DNA of 64,000 bases from Limnobaculum parvum (GCF_003096015.2 NZ_CP029185.2:2266001-2330000), one strand, 5' to 3'. Positions 1-8,430 are shown, numbered from the stretch's first letter. A program made the numbers and translations. The notes: generated from the sequence alone by a model not told the origin.

Positions 1-1216
1 GTTTAAGATCGTCAATAGCTTGGCGAATTAACGTTTCAATATTAATTTTACGTTGACGGATCCCTCGCCAACCAATGCTATTTAAATACTGGTTATCAAT
101 AAAACGCCCGAAACTGTTGCGGCCTTCCGGATGATTACGATAAACATAATCCAACGTACTGCCTGAATCAAAACCGGTTTCAAAACCGAGACGCACACCT
201 TGTGATGCCTTACCCAAAGAAGCCATTGCTGCAGTCAGCCCGCGATAATAATAACGTTTGATCGAATAATGAGGCAGAGGAGCCATTAGCTCACGATATT
301 TGTCAGCGTTGGCACTCCAACGATCCTCTTCACTGTAATCATGACGCTGTGGCTCCATGATGAATAACTTATCGATAAACGCCCGGATTTTATCAAATGC
401 CAGATGGCGATCTTTTTCCCCCAACGTATCATGATAAAAACCGCTCAGAATATGCTTCTCTTTAACCGACGTATTCAATCGCTGATAAAACTGATGCTGA
501 GGTTTATGGTGTACCACATAATCATCACCAGAGATCAGTAACTGGGTTGGAATCGTAATCGCGGCGGCATCCGCCACAATACGCTCTGAAGTACTATACA
601 ATTCCAACAGAATATTCACCGCAATAGCCCGGGTAATCAGAGGATCCTGATTAAAAGAGTCAACCCGCTCTTGGTCGTGCGTTAAATATTTTCCTTTCAC
701 ATAGGAATTCACATAGAACAAGCCGCGGAATTTCTTCATCAGCCCCAGTCCCGCACGGGCAAATGGAACATAGAGTTTGACCTTAAACGCCGGAGAAGCC
801 AGAATCAGCCCGCGAATTTTTGGTGCATAATCATGGGCCCAAGTCGCTGCGAGTACCGCACCAACGCTCTGAGCAATCACTATCACGTTTTCCATCGGCA
901 CACCGCTGTCCGCGGAAACGTAGCGAACAAACTCATCCACATCCCGTACCGAAGTACCGATGCTTGGACTATAGCCCCGTTCTCCCGATGTTTTACCATG
1001 CCCTCGAGCATCCCATGCATACATCGGGACATTTGGCATATTCAGTTCATCTACAATATGCTGCAAACGACCTGAGTGTTCATGCCCTCGGTGGAAAAGC
1101 ACAATCACTTTATCGGCGGTTCCTTCATGCTGAGGCCAACAACGATAGAATAATTCCGTTCCATCCGTGGTTTTAAACCCATTCTCTGTTGCAGTACGAG
1201 GTTGCGCTAAACTCAT
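1..1216 (-). CDS. ynbC: YnbC-like alpha/beta hydrolase (5' portion, cut by window edge)
   Basis: The frame is open from the ATG at 1216 to the window edge, giving about 405 N-terminal residues; the rest lies outside. The visible part is a serine-hydrolase (lysophospholipase-like) domain with an oxyanion segment LFHRGHEHSG, a nucleophile elbow AQSVGA near residue 90 and a late histidine in SGFYHD. In E. coli YnbC the hydrolase is followed by a methyltransferase domain, which would be beyond the edge. The start overlaps the acyltransferase stop by four bases (ATGA), so the genes are translationally coupled. Its place as last visible gene of an ynbA-ynbB-type operon supports the name. A role in remodelling an unusual phospholipid is inference. 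Confidence 0.8.
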   Translation of the reverse strand, partial: MSLAQPRTATENGFKTTDGTELFYRCWPQHEGTADKVIVLFHRGHEHSGRLQHIVDELNMPNVPMYAWDARGHGKTSGERGYSPSIGTSVRDVDEFVRYVSADSGVPMENVIVIAQSVGAVLAATWAHDYAPKIRGLILASPAFKVKLYVPFARAGLGLMKKFRGLFYVNSYVKGKYLTHDQERVDSFNQDPLITRAIAVNILLELYSTSERIVADAAAITIPTQLLISGDDYVVHHKPQHQFYQRLNTSVKEKHILSGFYHDTLGEKDRHLAFDKIRAFIDKLFIMEPQRHDYSEEDRWSANADKYRELMAPLPHYSIKRYYYRGLTAAMASLGKASQGVRLGFETGFDSGSTLDYVYRNHPEGRNSFGRFIDNQYLNSIGWRGIRQRKINIETLIRQAIDDLK

Positions 1217-1851
1217 GACTCTCTCCCTTGTGCATTATTTTGCAGCACTTCAAATCGTTGCTTTAAATCCGATATAAAGACCGCTTTATCAGCGTGACAA
1301 TAAACCGGTTCATCAACATAAACGTCAATAAAGAACGGCACAGGTATCCATTGCCCTTTTCCCATTGCCCGCCCCAGTCCATGCATAAATACTGGCGTTA
1401 CCGGCACTTCTGGAAATTTCTGACACAAATACCAAAGCCCAGACTTAAATTCAGATAAACGTTCAGGCTCCCCACGCGTACCTTCGGGAAACAGAATTAA
1501 TATTTTGCCTTCCTGTAGAGCCTGAATGCATCCAGCCAGAGGATTGCTCTGTTTTGGATCGCCACCCCGCACAACAGGAATAATGCCAACCACCCGGGTA
1601 GCAAACCAGGCTATCCATCCATTTTTTAGGAAGTAATCTGCCGCAGCCGCAGGATGTACCAAATGTACCTTTGATAGTGGAAACAGCGTTAACAACGTCA
1701 GCAAATCGAGATGGCTATTATGGTTAGCAATGATAATTCCCGGCCCTTTTATTGGCAGACGCTTACGATTAGCTACAGAAACCCCTAACCATGCCAGCAC
1801 CACTGGATAAGCAATTAACACCACAAAAAGTAAACGCAATAGTCGATTCAT
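1213..1851 (-). CDS. 1-acyl-sn-glycerol-3-phosphate acyltransferase-like protein
   Basis: PlsC/LPLAT-family acyltransferase of 212 residues. The catalytic NHxxxxD box is visible as NHNSHLDLL, and the second motif as FPEGTRGEP. An N-terminal hydrophobic segment should anchor it to the inner membrane. I place the start at 1851 because GGAGG lies five bases before this ATG; an in-frame ATG at 1863 lacks such a site. It sits between the ynbB- and ynbC-like genes with almost no gaps, so one mRNA is expected. From memory, E. coli ynbABCD has no gene at this place. The likely reaction is acyl transfer to a lysophosphatidic-acid-type acceptor; the real substrate is unknown. Confidence 0.8.
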   Translation of the reverse strand: MNRLLRLLFVVLIAYPVVLAWLGVSVANRKRLPIKGPGIIIANHNSHLDLLTLLTLFPLSKVHLVHPAAAADYFLKNGWIAWFATRVVGIIPVVRGGDPKQSNPLAGCIQALQEGKILILFPEGTRGEPERLSEFKSGLWYLCQKFPEVPVTPVFMHGLGRAMGKGQWIPVPFFIDVYVDEPVYCHADKAVFISDLKQRFEVLQNNAQGRES

Positions 1852-1869
1852 TCTGACCTCCATCGCGAA

Positions 1870-2787
1870 TTAGTAGTGCAAATAATATAAAACGTGAAAA
1901 AACAGCGGCGCGGTATAAATCAGCGAATCCAGACGATCCAGAATACCGCCGTGCCCCGGCAATAATTTACCCGAATCTTTTACGCCAATATCACGCTTAA
2001 CGGCCGACATCACGACATCACCAATAAAGCCGGTAACTCCAATTAATAACCCAATCAATACCGATTCCCAACCGCTCAATGGCGTTAATACCCCACCCAG
2101 TAACCAAGCTAGGAACATGGTAGTCATCACTCCGCCCACTAAGCCTTCGAGCGTTTTATTCGGGCTGACTTTTGGGATCACTTTGATGCGTCCAAATGAT
2201 TTTCCCCATAAATACTGAGCAATATCATTGCACTCTGTCAAAACGACCAAGAAAATCACCAGTAAAGGCCCGGTTTCAGGCTTACCCGGTAGCACCGTTA
2301 AATAGGCGACGTGGCTAATAGCAAATACCGTCGTCATTACCCCCCAATGCAGCATTGAAGCCGAATGGAGGAAGTCTTTATTATTACCAATAAGCACCAT
2401 GCGCATTGGGAGGAATAGGAAGACATAGACCGGAATAAACACCAAGAACATGCTGTACCATTCAATACCAATCCAGTAATACTGTATCGGTATGGCAATA
2501 TAGGCCCACAACAAAGGCATATGATCGGTACGTCGTGTTGGTATCAGCGTCAGATATTCTTTTAATGCTAGAAAACTAATAATGGCAAAAATAGTCAGTG
2601 AAATGGCTCGAGGGGTCGTAATCGCCAGAGCAAAAACAATGACAATCCACCACCACGTGTTGATTCTCTGTCGCAACTCTGTCCAGTCACGCTCAGGTGA
2701 ACATAGGGACATCACACGAATGGTAATACTGGCGACAATCAGCAGACCAAACATGATGACTAACGCACGAATCAATATTGGGCTCAT
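1870..2787 (-). CDS. ynbB: CDP-diglyceride synthase family protein YnbB
   Basis: Integral membrane protein of 305 residues, close to E. coli YnbB (about 298). The CdsA-family signature near the C-terminus is clear: SAVKRDIGVKDSGKLLPGHG followed by GILDRLDSL, with the KR, KD, HGG and DRLD residues of the phosphatidate cytidylyltransferase family. At least seven hydrophobic segments precede it. The start overlaps the stop of the ynbA-like gene by four bases. The expected reaction is CTP plus phosphatidate to CDP-diacylglycerol. Coupled to YnbA and an acyltransferase, it would form a small dedicated phospholipid branch separate from housekeeping cdsA. Confidence 0.85.
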   Translation of the reverse strand: MSPILIRALVIMFGLLIVASITIRVMSLCSPERDWTELRQRINTWWWIVIVFALAITTPRAISLTIFAIISFLALKEYLTLIPTRRTDHMPLLWAYIAIPIQYYWIGIEWYSMFLVFIPVYVFLFLPMRMVLIGNNKDFLHSASMLHWGVMTTVFAISHVAYLTVLPGKPETGPLLVIFLVVLTECNDIAQYLWGKSFGRIKVIPKVSPNKTLEGLVGGVMTTMFLAWLLGGVLTPLSGWESVLIGLLIGVTGFIGDVVMSAVKRDIGVKDSGKLLPGHGGILDRLDSLIYTAPLFFHVLYYLHY

Positions 2788-3404
2788 ACTATGGCTCCCG
2801 GCTGTGAGTTAACCACGGCCAATGCTCTGCGACAGCGATTCAGGCAGGTCCAGACCAATAAAACAGATACCAAAGAAAAAAGTATCCAACTCCATTCCAT
2901 ACAGACTGGCCAAATAAAGATAGCCAGAGCATAAGCGCCAAAAATCAAAGCTCTGTCGCTTTTTCCCATGGGGCCGTCATATCGCCGAGATGCACCAATG
3001 GTTTGGGCCAATACACCACAAAACTCGGTCAAGGTAGACAGTAATACCGCGAGTAAAACCAGCCACGGGGTTGCACCAGGTAACAGCGCAAAAGGCAAAT
3101 AAAGTGCGGCATCCGATATCACATCCCCGGTTTCATTTAGCAATGCACCCAGATTTGATTTTTGGTTATATTCCCGAGCCAGTAGACCATCAATGGCATT
3201 GAGCGCCATACGAATAAACAGGAATACGGGCAAAATCAGAAATAAAGTAGGTCGAGGAAAAAAGAAGAGCAGCACCCCGATAGCAACCGATGCTATCAGT
3301 GCGGCTAATGTAACTTGATTAGCCGTTACACCAGCACGAAAAAGACGTTTTAACAGAGGTCTCAATAAGGCCTGAAACCGTGGCTTAAGATCGTATAGAG
3401 TCAT
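2784..3404 (-). CDS. ynbA: CDP-alcohol phosphatidyltransferase YnbA
   Basis: First gene of the leftward operon; 206 residues with about six membrane segments. The CDP-alcohol phosphatidyltransferase motif DGxxAR-x8-G-x3-D-x3-D is present as DGLLAREYNQ followed by GALLNETGDVISD. The third acidic position is Asn here; I recall the same in E. coli YnbA, so this may be a subfamily trait rather than damage. It should swap CMP of CDP-diacylglycerol for an alcohol head group that cannot be named from sequence. The promoter should lie in the 223-bp gap shared with the divergent gene at 3628. Confidence 0.85.
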   Translation of the reverse strand: MTLYDLKPRFQALLRPLLKRLFRAGVTANQVTLAALIASVAIGVLLFFFPRPTLFLILPVFLFIRMALNAIDGLLAREYNQKSNLGALLNETGDVISDAALYLPFALLPGATPWLVLLAVLLSTLTEFCGVLAQTIGASRRYDGPMGKSDRALIFGAYALAIFIWPVCMEWSWILFSLVSVLLVWTCLNRCRRALAVVNSQPGAIV

Positions 3405-3627
3405 AAATCCCTGTGACAGCTAAAAACACCTTATTATGTAGAACACACGCTACAACACCCCTCAATGCTAATCAATCAAAAACTATTCTGATCTCATGTT
3501 GTAGCATGCGTTAAGTGGTAACATCTTTCTGCATTAAATCCGTTATGCGCATCATAAATCACTTCACACTCACTTCATTAACGCCCGTTATGCTGACATC
3601 ATTATTTTACAAACCGCCTTTAGCCAT

Positions 3628-4254
3628 ATGACCAGAACCAGACTAGCCATCCTACTAACTACCTTAGCGATTATGACGGTAGCATCATTATTTATCTTTC
3701 TACCGAAAAGCTACGGCTATCAGCCACAGATAGGAGATATCATATTTCACACCTCGCGATCGTCCCAAAGTCAGGCTATCCAACTGGCAACCCATTCTCC
3801 TTACAGCCATATGGGCATCATTCTGTTTAGAAATAACAAACCTTATGTTTATGAAGCATCTAAACGCGTGCAATACACATCACTCGATGAATGGATTGAA
3901 CGAGGCGTCAACGGTAAGTATGTGATTAAAAGGATCACCCGTCCCCTAACAACCGACCAACAGCATCTGATACAAAAAACAGCACAGACTTATATCAATG
4001 CACCCTATGACCTTAGTTTTTCTTGGTCAGATGAAAAACAATATTGTTCTGAACTGGTATGGAAAATCTATTTCAATGCGCTTGGCATAAAGATTGGTAA
4101 TCTACAAAAATTACAGGAGTTTGACCTCACATCATCCGCAGTAAAAAAGAAACTGGCAGAACGATACGGTTCATCAATTCCAATGGGTGAAACCGTAATA
4201 TCCCCCGATGCAATATTTGATTCACCACTTTTGATGACGGTTGGAAAGAAATAA
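3628..4254 (+). CDS. yiiX: YiiX-like permuted NlpC/P60 cysteine hydrolase
   Basis: Exported 208-residue protein; the N-terminus has a long hydrophobic segment (residues about 7-27) acting as signal peptide or anchor. The body matches E. coli YiiX: GDIIFHTSRSSQS, a histidine in SPYSHMGI, then the cysteine in QYCSELVWK. The order His then Cys is typical of circularly permuted papain-like (YiiX/YebB) hydrolases. The substrate is not known; a lipid or peptide amide is possible. It is monocistronic, divergent from ynbA, with a terminator-like hairpin after it. Confidence 0.85.
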   Translation: MTRTRLAILLTTLAIMTVASLFIFLPKSYGYQPQIGDIIFHTSRSSQSQAIQLATHSPYSHMGIILFRNNKPYVYEASKRVQYTSLDEWIERGVNGKYVIKRITRPLTTDQQHLIQKTAQTYINAPYDLSFSWSDEKQYCSELVWKIYFNALGIKIGNLQKLQEFDLTSSAVKKKLAERYGSSIPMGETVISPDAIFDSPLLMTVGKK

Positions 4255-4293
4255 GCCGCAAATTAAAAATAATAGATATTGCTATTTATTATT

Positions 4294-4321
4294 AAGCGGT
4301 CTATGATTTCGCCGCTTTTTA
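4294..4321 (+). terminator. Rho-independent terminator after yiiX
   Basis: Six-base stem AAGCGG / CCGCTT with a 12-base loop followed directly by a T-rich run. It separates yiiX from the leader of the RNA-repair operon. Confidence 0.6.
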
Positions 4322-4340
4322 TTCAACCCACAATTCACTA

Positions 4341-4438
4341 GCAAAGGAGGTATATCATGCAACAAATTCAATTAAATATCCTTTGCAGGCGTATCCAGGA
4401 CTAACCCTACCCGTTCCCCCTGGCTTCGGCCTGCCAAT
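4341..4438 (+). promoter_or_regulatory. Structured leader with mutually exclusive hairpins upstream of rtcB2
   Basis: Two hairpins can be drawn that cannot coexist. Hairpin A pairs GCAAAGGA (4341-4348) with TCCTTTGC (4379-4386) and would hide most of the perfect Shine-Dalgarno of the leader ORF. Hairpin B pairs GCAGGC (4385-4390) with GCCTGC (4429-4434), with a second stem CCAGG (4395-4399) / CCTGG (4419-4423) inside, followed by a T-rich stretch. The arms share bases 4385-4386. A ribosome on the 15-codon ORF would open both. The pairing is seen directly; an attenuation or translational-sensing role is inference. Confidence 0.45.
4357..4404 (+). CDS. Putative 15-residue leader peptide of the rtcB2-prfH operon
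   Basis: ATG preceded by a very strong Shine-Dalgarno (AAAGGAGG, then TATATC). It encodes MQQIQLNILCRRIQD and ends at TAA 4402-4404, inside the loop of hairpin B. It is too short to be an enzyme and ends about 70 bases before the ligase gene. The strength of its ribosome site contrasts with the weak site in front of rtcB2. The ligase frame is the +1 frame relative to this ORF and stays open back to 4376, but no recognised shift motif is seen at the TAA. It may be chance, but position and RBS argue for a leader. Confidence 0.4.
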   Translation: MQQIQLNILCRRIQD

Positions 4439-4474
4439 TCGATTTTATCTTTTCTCCAATATATGGATTGGTAT

Positions 4475-5614
4475 ATGGGCAATTTTATTCGTCCTTTATC
4501 TGAACGCGTCTCTTATATCGCGTCGGATGACACGTGGATCGAAAGTAACGCGATCCAACAATTAAGCACAACCGCCTCACTGCCGGATATGGTTCAGGTA
4601 GTGGGTATGCCTGACCTGCATCCCGGCAGAGGTTATCCTGTTGGCGCGGCATTTTTTTCAGTAAACCGCTTTTACCCGGCTTTAGTCGGTAATGATATTG
4701 GCTGCGGTATGGGCCTATGGCAAACCGCCATACCGGTCAAACGCCCTAATCTGGATAAGTTAGAAAAAAGAATCTCTCAGATGGGGGATTTTGCTCACTC
4801 GGAATGGTTACAGCAGCATCTCTCTGATGAAATGATGGAATCTCCTTTTTCTGATGCGCTGGGCTCCGTTGGGGGTGGAAATCACTTTGCGGAATTACAG
4901 CAAATTGATCAGATTTATCATTCAGATTCCCTCAATCATCTGGGACTCAATCCACAACACCTTCAACTGCTAGTTCATAGTGGCTCGCGGGGATTAGGCC
5001 AAGCAATTTTACGTCGTCATATTGAACACGCTAACCACAGTGGTCTAACAGCGGGTACCCCTGAGGCAGAGGAATACCTAAGCGAACATCAGCAGGCATT
5101 AAACTTTGCCGAACTAAATCGCCGCCTTATCGCCCATCGACTGCTGGAACAAATAAAGACAACGGGAGAATGCCTGTTAGATATTAGCCATAATCTGGTT
5201 GAAGCTACGCAAATCAATGGTACTGATGGTTGGCTACACCGCAAAGGTGCCAGCCCTGCCAATCGAGGTCCTGTCATTATACCGGGTTCACGAGGCGACT
5301 ATAGCTATCTGGTGATGCCAACCACATCGGATATCAGTCTTCATTCTCTAGCCCATGGTGCTGGCAGAAAATGGATGCGAACAGAGTGTAAGGGCCGTTT
5401 GTCTGAGCGTTTCTCTCCAGTTCAACTAAGCCGTACTGAATTGGGAAGCCGGGTTATCTGTCAGGATCGTCAACTGATTTATGAAGAGGCACCACAGGCT
5501 TATAAATCTATTGATACCGTAATTGACAGCATGGTTGGCTCAGGATTAATCCTAATTCTGGCGCGGCTAAAACCGGTTTTAACCTATAAAACCAGTGGAG
5601 GGAAAAACGAATGA
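4475..5614 (+). CDS. rtcB2: RtcB-family RNA ligase (RtcB2, PrfH-associated)
   Basis: RtcB-type 3'-phosphate/5'-OH RNA ligase of about 379 residues. Metal and GMP-site motifs are visible: GMPDLHPGRG, GNDIGCGMG (active-site Cys), GGGNHFAE, HSGSRGLGQ, SHNLVE, PGSRGDYSY and the GMP-accepting His in LAHGAGRKW. I chose the internal ATG at 4475 (MGNFIRPL) because family members begin there; an in-frame ATG at 4463 also exists and neither has a strong RBS. Its stop overlaps prfH (ATGA). The RtcB2-PrfH pair is reported to reseal 16S rRNA cut in the decoding centre by colicin E3-type nucleases. The separate rtcA/rtcR system is not present here. Confidence 0.9.
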   Translation: MGNFIRPLSERVSYIASDDTWIESNAIQQLSTTASLPDMVQVVGMPDLHPGRGYPVGAAFFSVNRFYPALVGNDIGCGMGLWQTAIPVKRPNLDKLEKRISQMGDFAHSEWLQQHLSDEMMESPFSDALGSVGGGNHFAELQQIDQIYHSDSLNHLGLNPQHLQLLVHSGSRGLGQAILRRHIEHANHSGLTAGTPEAEEYLSEHQQALNFAELNRRLIAHRLLEQIKTTGECLLDISHNLVEATQINGTDGWLHRKGASPANRGPVIIPGSRGDYSYLVMPTTSDISLHSLAHGAGRKWMRTECKGRLSERFSPVQLSRTELGSRVICQDRQLIYEEAPQAYKSIDTVIDSMVGSGLILILARLKPVLTYKTSGGKNE

Positions 5615-6225
5615 TACTCTTGCAGATCTCCTCGGCTCAAGGGCCTGACGAATGCTGTCTGGCCGTTGGCAAAGCGCTAAAGCAACTGATAAAAGAAGCT
5701 AATGCGATTAGTGTACAGGTTGAATGCCTAGAAATTGAACCCGCCAGACAGCCTGATGGGCTCCGCTCAGTGCTGGTGTCCCTCAGCGGCACGGCTGCCA
5801 CACAGTTAGCTGATAATTGGTGTGGTTCGGTATTATGGATATGTAATAGCCCCTACCGACCTAACCACAATCGAAAGAATTGGTTTATTGGCATTGCCCG
5901 ATTTGAGCAAAACAATCCAGAATTAGAAAGCGAAATTCAATTTGAATCATTACGCTCTTCAGGACCTGGCGGACAACACGTTAATAAAACCGACTCAGCA
6001 ATCAGAGCAACACATATAGCTACAGGTATCAGTGTCAAAGTTCAGTCGGAAAGAAGTCAACATGCCAATAAACGTCTGGCGATATTATTGATCGCACACC
6101 GTCTGGAGCAGTTGCGTCAACAGGCCGGAGCTGAGCTAAAAGCAGAACGCCGTATGTTCCATCATCAGATAGAACGGGGTAATCCCCTGCGCGTATTTAA
6201 AGGAGTGAATTTCAAATCGGTATAA
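5611..6225 (+). CDS. prfH: Peptide chain release factor homologue PrfH
   Basis: 204 residues, much shorter than RF1/RF2 (about 360). The peptidyl-hydrolysis loop is intact: SGPGGQHVNKTDSAIR, with GGQ near residue 121. The N-terminal release-factor domain and the classical stop-codon recognition tripeptide region are missing or reduced. It is coupled to rtcB2 by a four-base overlap. In the literature PrfH releases nascent chains from ribosomes with a damaged decoding centre so RtcB2 can religate the rRNA. The gene is intact here, whereas in E. coli K-12 prfH is degenerate. Confidence 0.92.
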   Translation: MILLQISSAQGPDECCLAVGKALKQLIKEANAISVQVECLEIEPARQPDGLRSVLVSLSGTAATQLADNWCGSVLWICNSPYRPNHNRKNWFIGIARFEQNNPELESEIQFESLRSSGPGGQHVNKTDSAIRATHIATGISVKVQSERSQHANKRLAILLIAHRLEQLRQQAGAELKAERRMFHHQIERGNPLRVFKGVNFKSV

Positions 6226-6294
6226 TTCAAATATAAAACCGATAAAATTTAATAAGTTAAAATAGAATTATTAATAGGCTAATTTGTATAATAC

Positions 6295-6322
6295 CATGCC
6301 GCGGTTATATAACTACGGCATG
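6295..6322. terminator. Bidirectional hairpin between prfH and convergent lipoprotein gene
   Basis: CATGCCG (6295-6301) pairs with CGGCATG (6316-6322); the loop holds the near-palindrome GTTATATAAC that can extend the stem. It lies between two convergent genes. No long T-run follows, so its strength is uncertain. Confidence 0.45.
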
Positions 6323-6334
6323 ATATTCATTAGA

Positions 6335-6649
6335 TTAACAACCTAATTGAGACAGAGTAGGTTTGAATGCATCCATAGCAGATTTACAGCTGTTTTTCAG
6401 AGCTTCTTTATCACTCATTTTTTTCCATGATTCAGTTGCAGAATCCATCTGAGTTTTAAACTGATCGGCCATAGCCTTGTTGTCTTTACCCAGTTTGTTT
6501 ACACAAGTAGTAATGGTAGTAACATACTCATTACACTCAGCTGGTAAACCATTATCCGCAGCCTTAGCAGGCTCTTTTTCACCACAACCACTTAAAGCCA
6601 GTAAAGAAAAAGCAACAACAGAAGAAAGAAGAACGCGGGAAGGTTTCAT
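6335..6649 (-). CDS. Small periplasmic lipoprotein (DUF5339-like)
   Basis: 104 residues starting MKPSRVLLSS; a lipobox LSGC ends the signal peptide, so the mature protein begins at Cys22 or so. The start at 6649 has AAGGAA upstream; longer in-frame starts would place a non-signal tail before the signal peptide. The mature part is charged and helical with cysteines in PAECNEY, TTCVNK, KNSCKSA and the final QLGC. The pattern recalls DUF5339 proteins of Pasteurellaceae and Enterobacterales, but I name this family from memory. Function unknown. Confidence 0.7.
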   Translation of the reverse strand: MKPSRVLLSSVVAFSLLALSGCGEKEPAKAADNGLPAECNEYVTTITTCVNKLGKDNKAMADQFKTQMDSATESWKKMSDKEALKNSCKSAMDAFKPTLSQLGC

Positions 6650-6889
6650 TGATTCGTTTCCTTGAAATTTAATTATAAAAATAACAACAACTTGGAACAA
6701 CATCTGAACTGTTCGCTGCAAATTGTACCATCAAAAAATATCTATGAGTAGTTTTAACCGTGAGACCAAAATAAAACGCAACACAATGATACTCTATTCT
6801 CACCTTCTAAATATAATTTAGGAAAGAAAACCTTCATTCATATTTAAAATGTAAAAACTAATCACTAGCCATATAACATTTAAATAATT

Positions 6890-7609
6890 TTATCTCGTAT
6901 TTTGACATGATTTCGAAACATATGGATTGTCATTACCCTGCACCTTCAATATGCGTTGATTTCGCTCACACTCCCATTCAGTGACGGGATAAAACATATT
7001 CCAAACACTAAATAATTCGGTTTGTTGTTTTGATAAGCGAAAGTGATAGCGATCGCGCATATAAAAGTAGGTACGAGCAACCATGCCCCGTGCTCTTTCT
7101 GGGGGTTCCACGATTTTGTTCTTAAAATCAACTTTCATTTGGCATTGTCCATACTGAGTGGCAGAACCATTCCACTGACCAAACTGAAAATTAGAGCGAT
7201 CGTAATTAATTTCGCCAATGGCTGGCTGTAAATTATGCAGATCGGTTTCCATGACGTTATATACTGGATCTTGCGTACAATTTTTTCTACCGCCGTTTTG
7301 CCAGCATTGCCGCTGGTGACCGAACTGCCAAGCCGGTACCACATGTTCCCACTCTATGCGTCTGGCCCGTTCAACATTTTTTCTAATTTGGTATCCACAT
7401 CCTTCCAAATCGGGCACACCTTTACGACCAAACCACTGAATTGAGCAGCCACAATAAAAGCTCTGACTCACATCACGGTGAATTTCTATCGCCAGCTGCT
7501 TTGCTTTACTAAAACTAATGGGAGCGGCTGCTTCTGGATTTGCTGCCAGCCCATAAAATGGAAAAAAAAGCAGACTAATGGTACTAACCCACCATCTATA
7601 CCCGGTCAT
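6890..7609 (-). CDS. endA: Endonuclease I (periplasmic DNase)
   Basis: 239 residues against 235 for E. coli EndA. Signal peptide at residues 1-22, ending before ANPEAAAP. The beta-beta-alpha-metal nuclease core is visible: EWEHVVPAWQFG (catalytic His), DLHNLQPAIGEIN and NRSNF-like DRSNFQFG. Cysteines at YCGCS, EGCGYQ, QCWQNG and KNC fit the disulfides of the family. It should degrade double-stranded DNA in the periplasm. Monocistronic, with a 365-bp AT-rich gap upstream. Confidence 0.93.
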   Translation of the reverse strand: MTGYRWWVSTISLLFFPFYGLAANPEAAAPISFSKAKQLAIEIHRDVSQSFYCGCSIQWFGRKGVPDLEGCGYQIRKNVERARRIEWEHVVPAWQFGHQRQCWQNGGRKNCTQDPVYNVMETDLHNLQPAIGEINYDRSNFQFGQWNGSATQYGQCQMKVDFKNKIVEPPERARGMVARTYFYMRDRYHFRLSKQQTELFSVWNMFYPVTEWECERNQRILKVQGNDNPYVSKSCQNTR

Positions 7610-7974
7610 ATTATTTTGTATCGGAATCGTTAAAAACAGACCCGCAGGTTAACGGATACTCAGTAAGGAGACAAACAAAAATAATGACCTTTAGGAAAGA
7701 TCAAAGGAAGTATAGTCATTTTAATCACTATAATATATCAATTAACCAATAATTAACTTCAATAACAAAAAATTCATAATTAAATAAAACAAAAACACAC
7801 AATAAATATATTTAAAATATTCTATGAAGTTAATAAAGATAACTAAAACATAAGGCAAAACACAAAATGAAACAGTTATCTTAATTTAGTGTACTAAAGA
7901 ACACCTATTTTAATAGAGTAAATATGGTATAAATTATTTAAGAAATTATTATCTAAACCTATTAAGGGGCGATT
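7610..7974. other. AT-rich divergent intergenic region
   Basis: 365 bp with very low GC between endA and the zinc-ribbon gene. It should hold both promoters. I see no RNA gene, repeat or strong hairpin. Such base composition is typical of H-NS-silenced stretches in enterobacteria, which is inference. Confidence 0.5.
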
Positions 7975-8184
7975 ATGTGTCCTGACTTTAAATTTCAATG
8001 CTCAAGGTGTGGTAACACATCATTTAGGTCTGACCAACACGTAGAATCCTTTGACGATATTTATGGCTCAATATGTTCTGAGTGCTATAAACCCGTAGGA
8101 ATTCATGATATTACTGAACATAAAATTAGGCGCATTCAACTAATTATAGAAAGGAAATTAATTCCAATTATTCCAATGCCTTAA
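7975..8184 (+). CDS. Small zinc-ribbon protein of unknown function
   Basis: 69 residues with two CxxC knuckles, CSRCG (residues 9-12) and CSECY, spaced about 25 residues apart, as in zinc ribbons. The RBS AAGGGGCG lies before the ATG. The C-terminal third is a basic helix followed by IIPIIPMP. It is isolated in an AT-rich area and ends before a strong terminator hairpin. I do not recognise the family; nucleic-acid or protein binding would be the default guess. Confidence 0.6.
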   Translation: MCPDFKFQCSRCGNTSFRSDQHVESFDDIYGSICSECYKPVGIHDITEHKIRRIQLIIERKLIPIIPMP

Positions 8185-8337
8185 TCATGATGATTATCAA
8201 ACAGCACCATCAATTTTATACAGGCATGATATCAAATGACCTATTACTCATTGGTTTATTATATTATTAAAAGATAGTTACCTAATTATTTTTACTTTAT
8301 AAATAGATAAGTATAAAAATCCATCATGTGATTTCAC

Positions 8338-8374
8338 CATTGTTATGAGATTATTTATCAATCTCATAACAATG
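8338..8374. terminator. Long perfect terminator hairpin
   Basis: A 15-base perfect stem, CATTGTTATGAGATT (8338-8352) with AATCTCATAACAATG (8360-8374), loop of seven, then a T-rich tail TGTTTGT. It sits between the convergent zinc-ribbon gene and the secreted protein gene and could serve both. Confidence 0.7.
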
Positions 8375-8430
8375 TGTTTGTAAAAAATAACCGGTGATCA
8401 CCGCACTCACTAGTCACCAATACAGATAGA

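Noticed and set aside
820..1176. Plus-strand frames of 118 and 80 codons
   Set aside because: Antisense to the ynbC-like hydrolase.
4376..4474. Possible RF2-style +1 frameshift from the leader ORF into rtcB2
   Set aside because: The ligase frame is open back to 4376, but the sequence at the TAA (GAC-TAA) is not slippery and no internal Shine-Dalgarno at the right distance is seen. The 29 open codons can be chance.
4383..4565. 60-codon frame starting with TTG upstream of rtcB2
   Set aside because: No RBS, overlaps the leader hairpins and the rtcB2 start, no recognisable protein.
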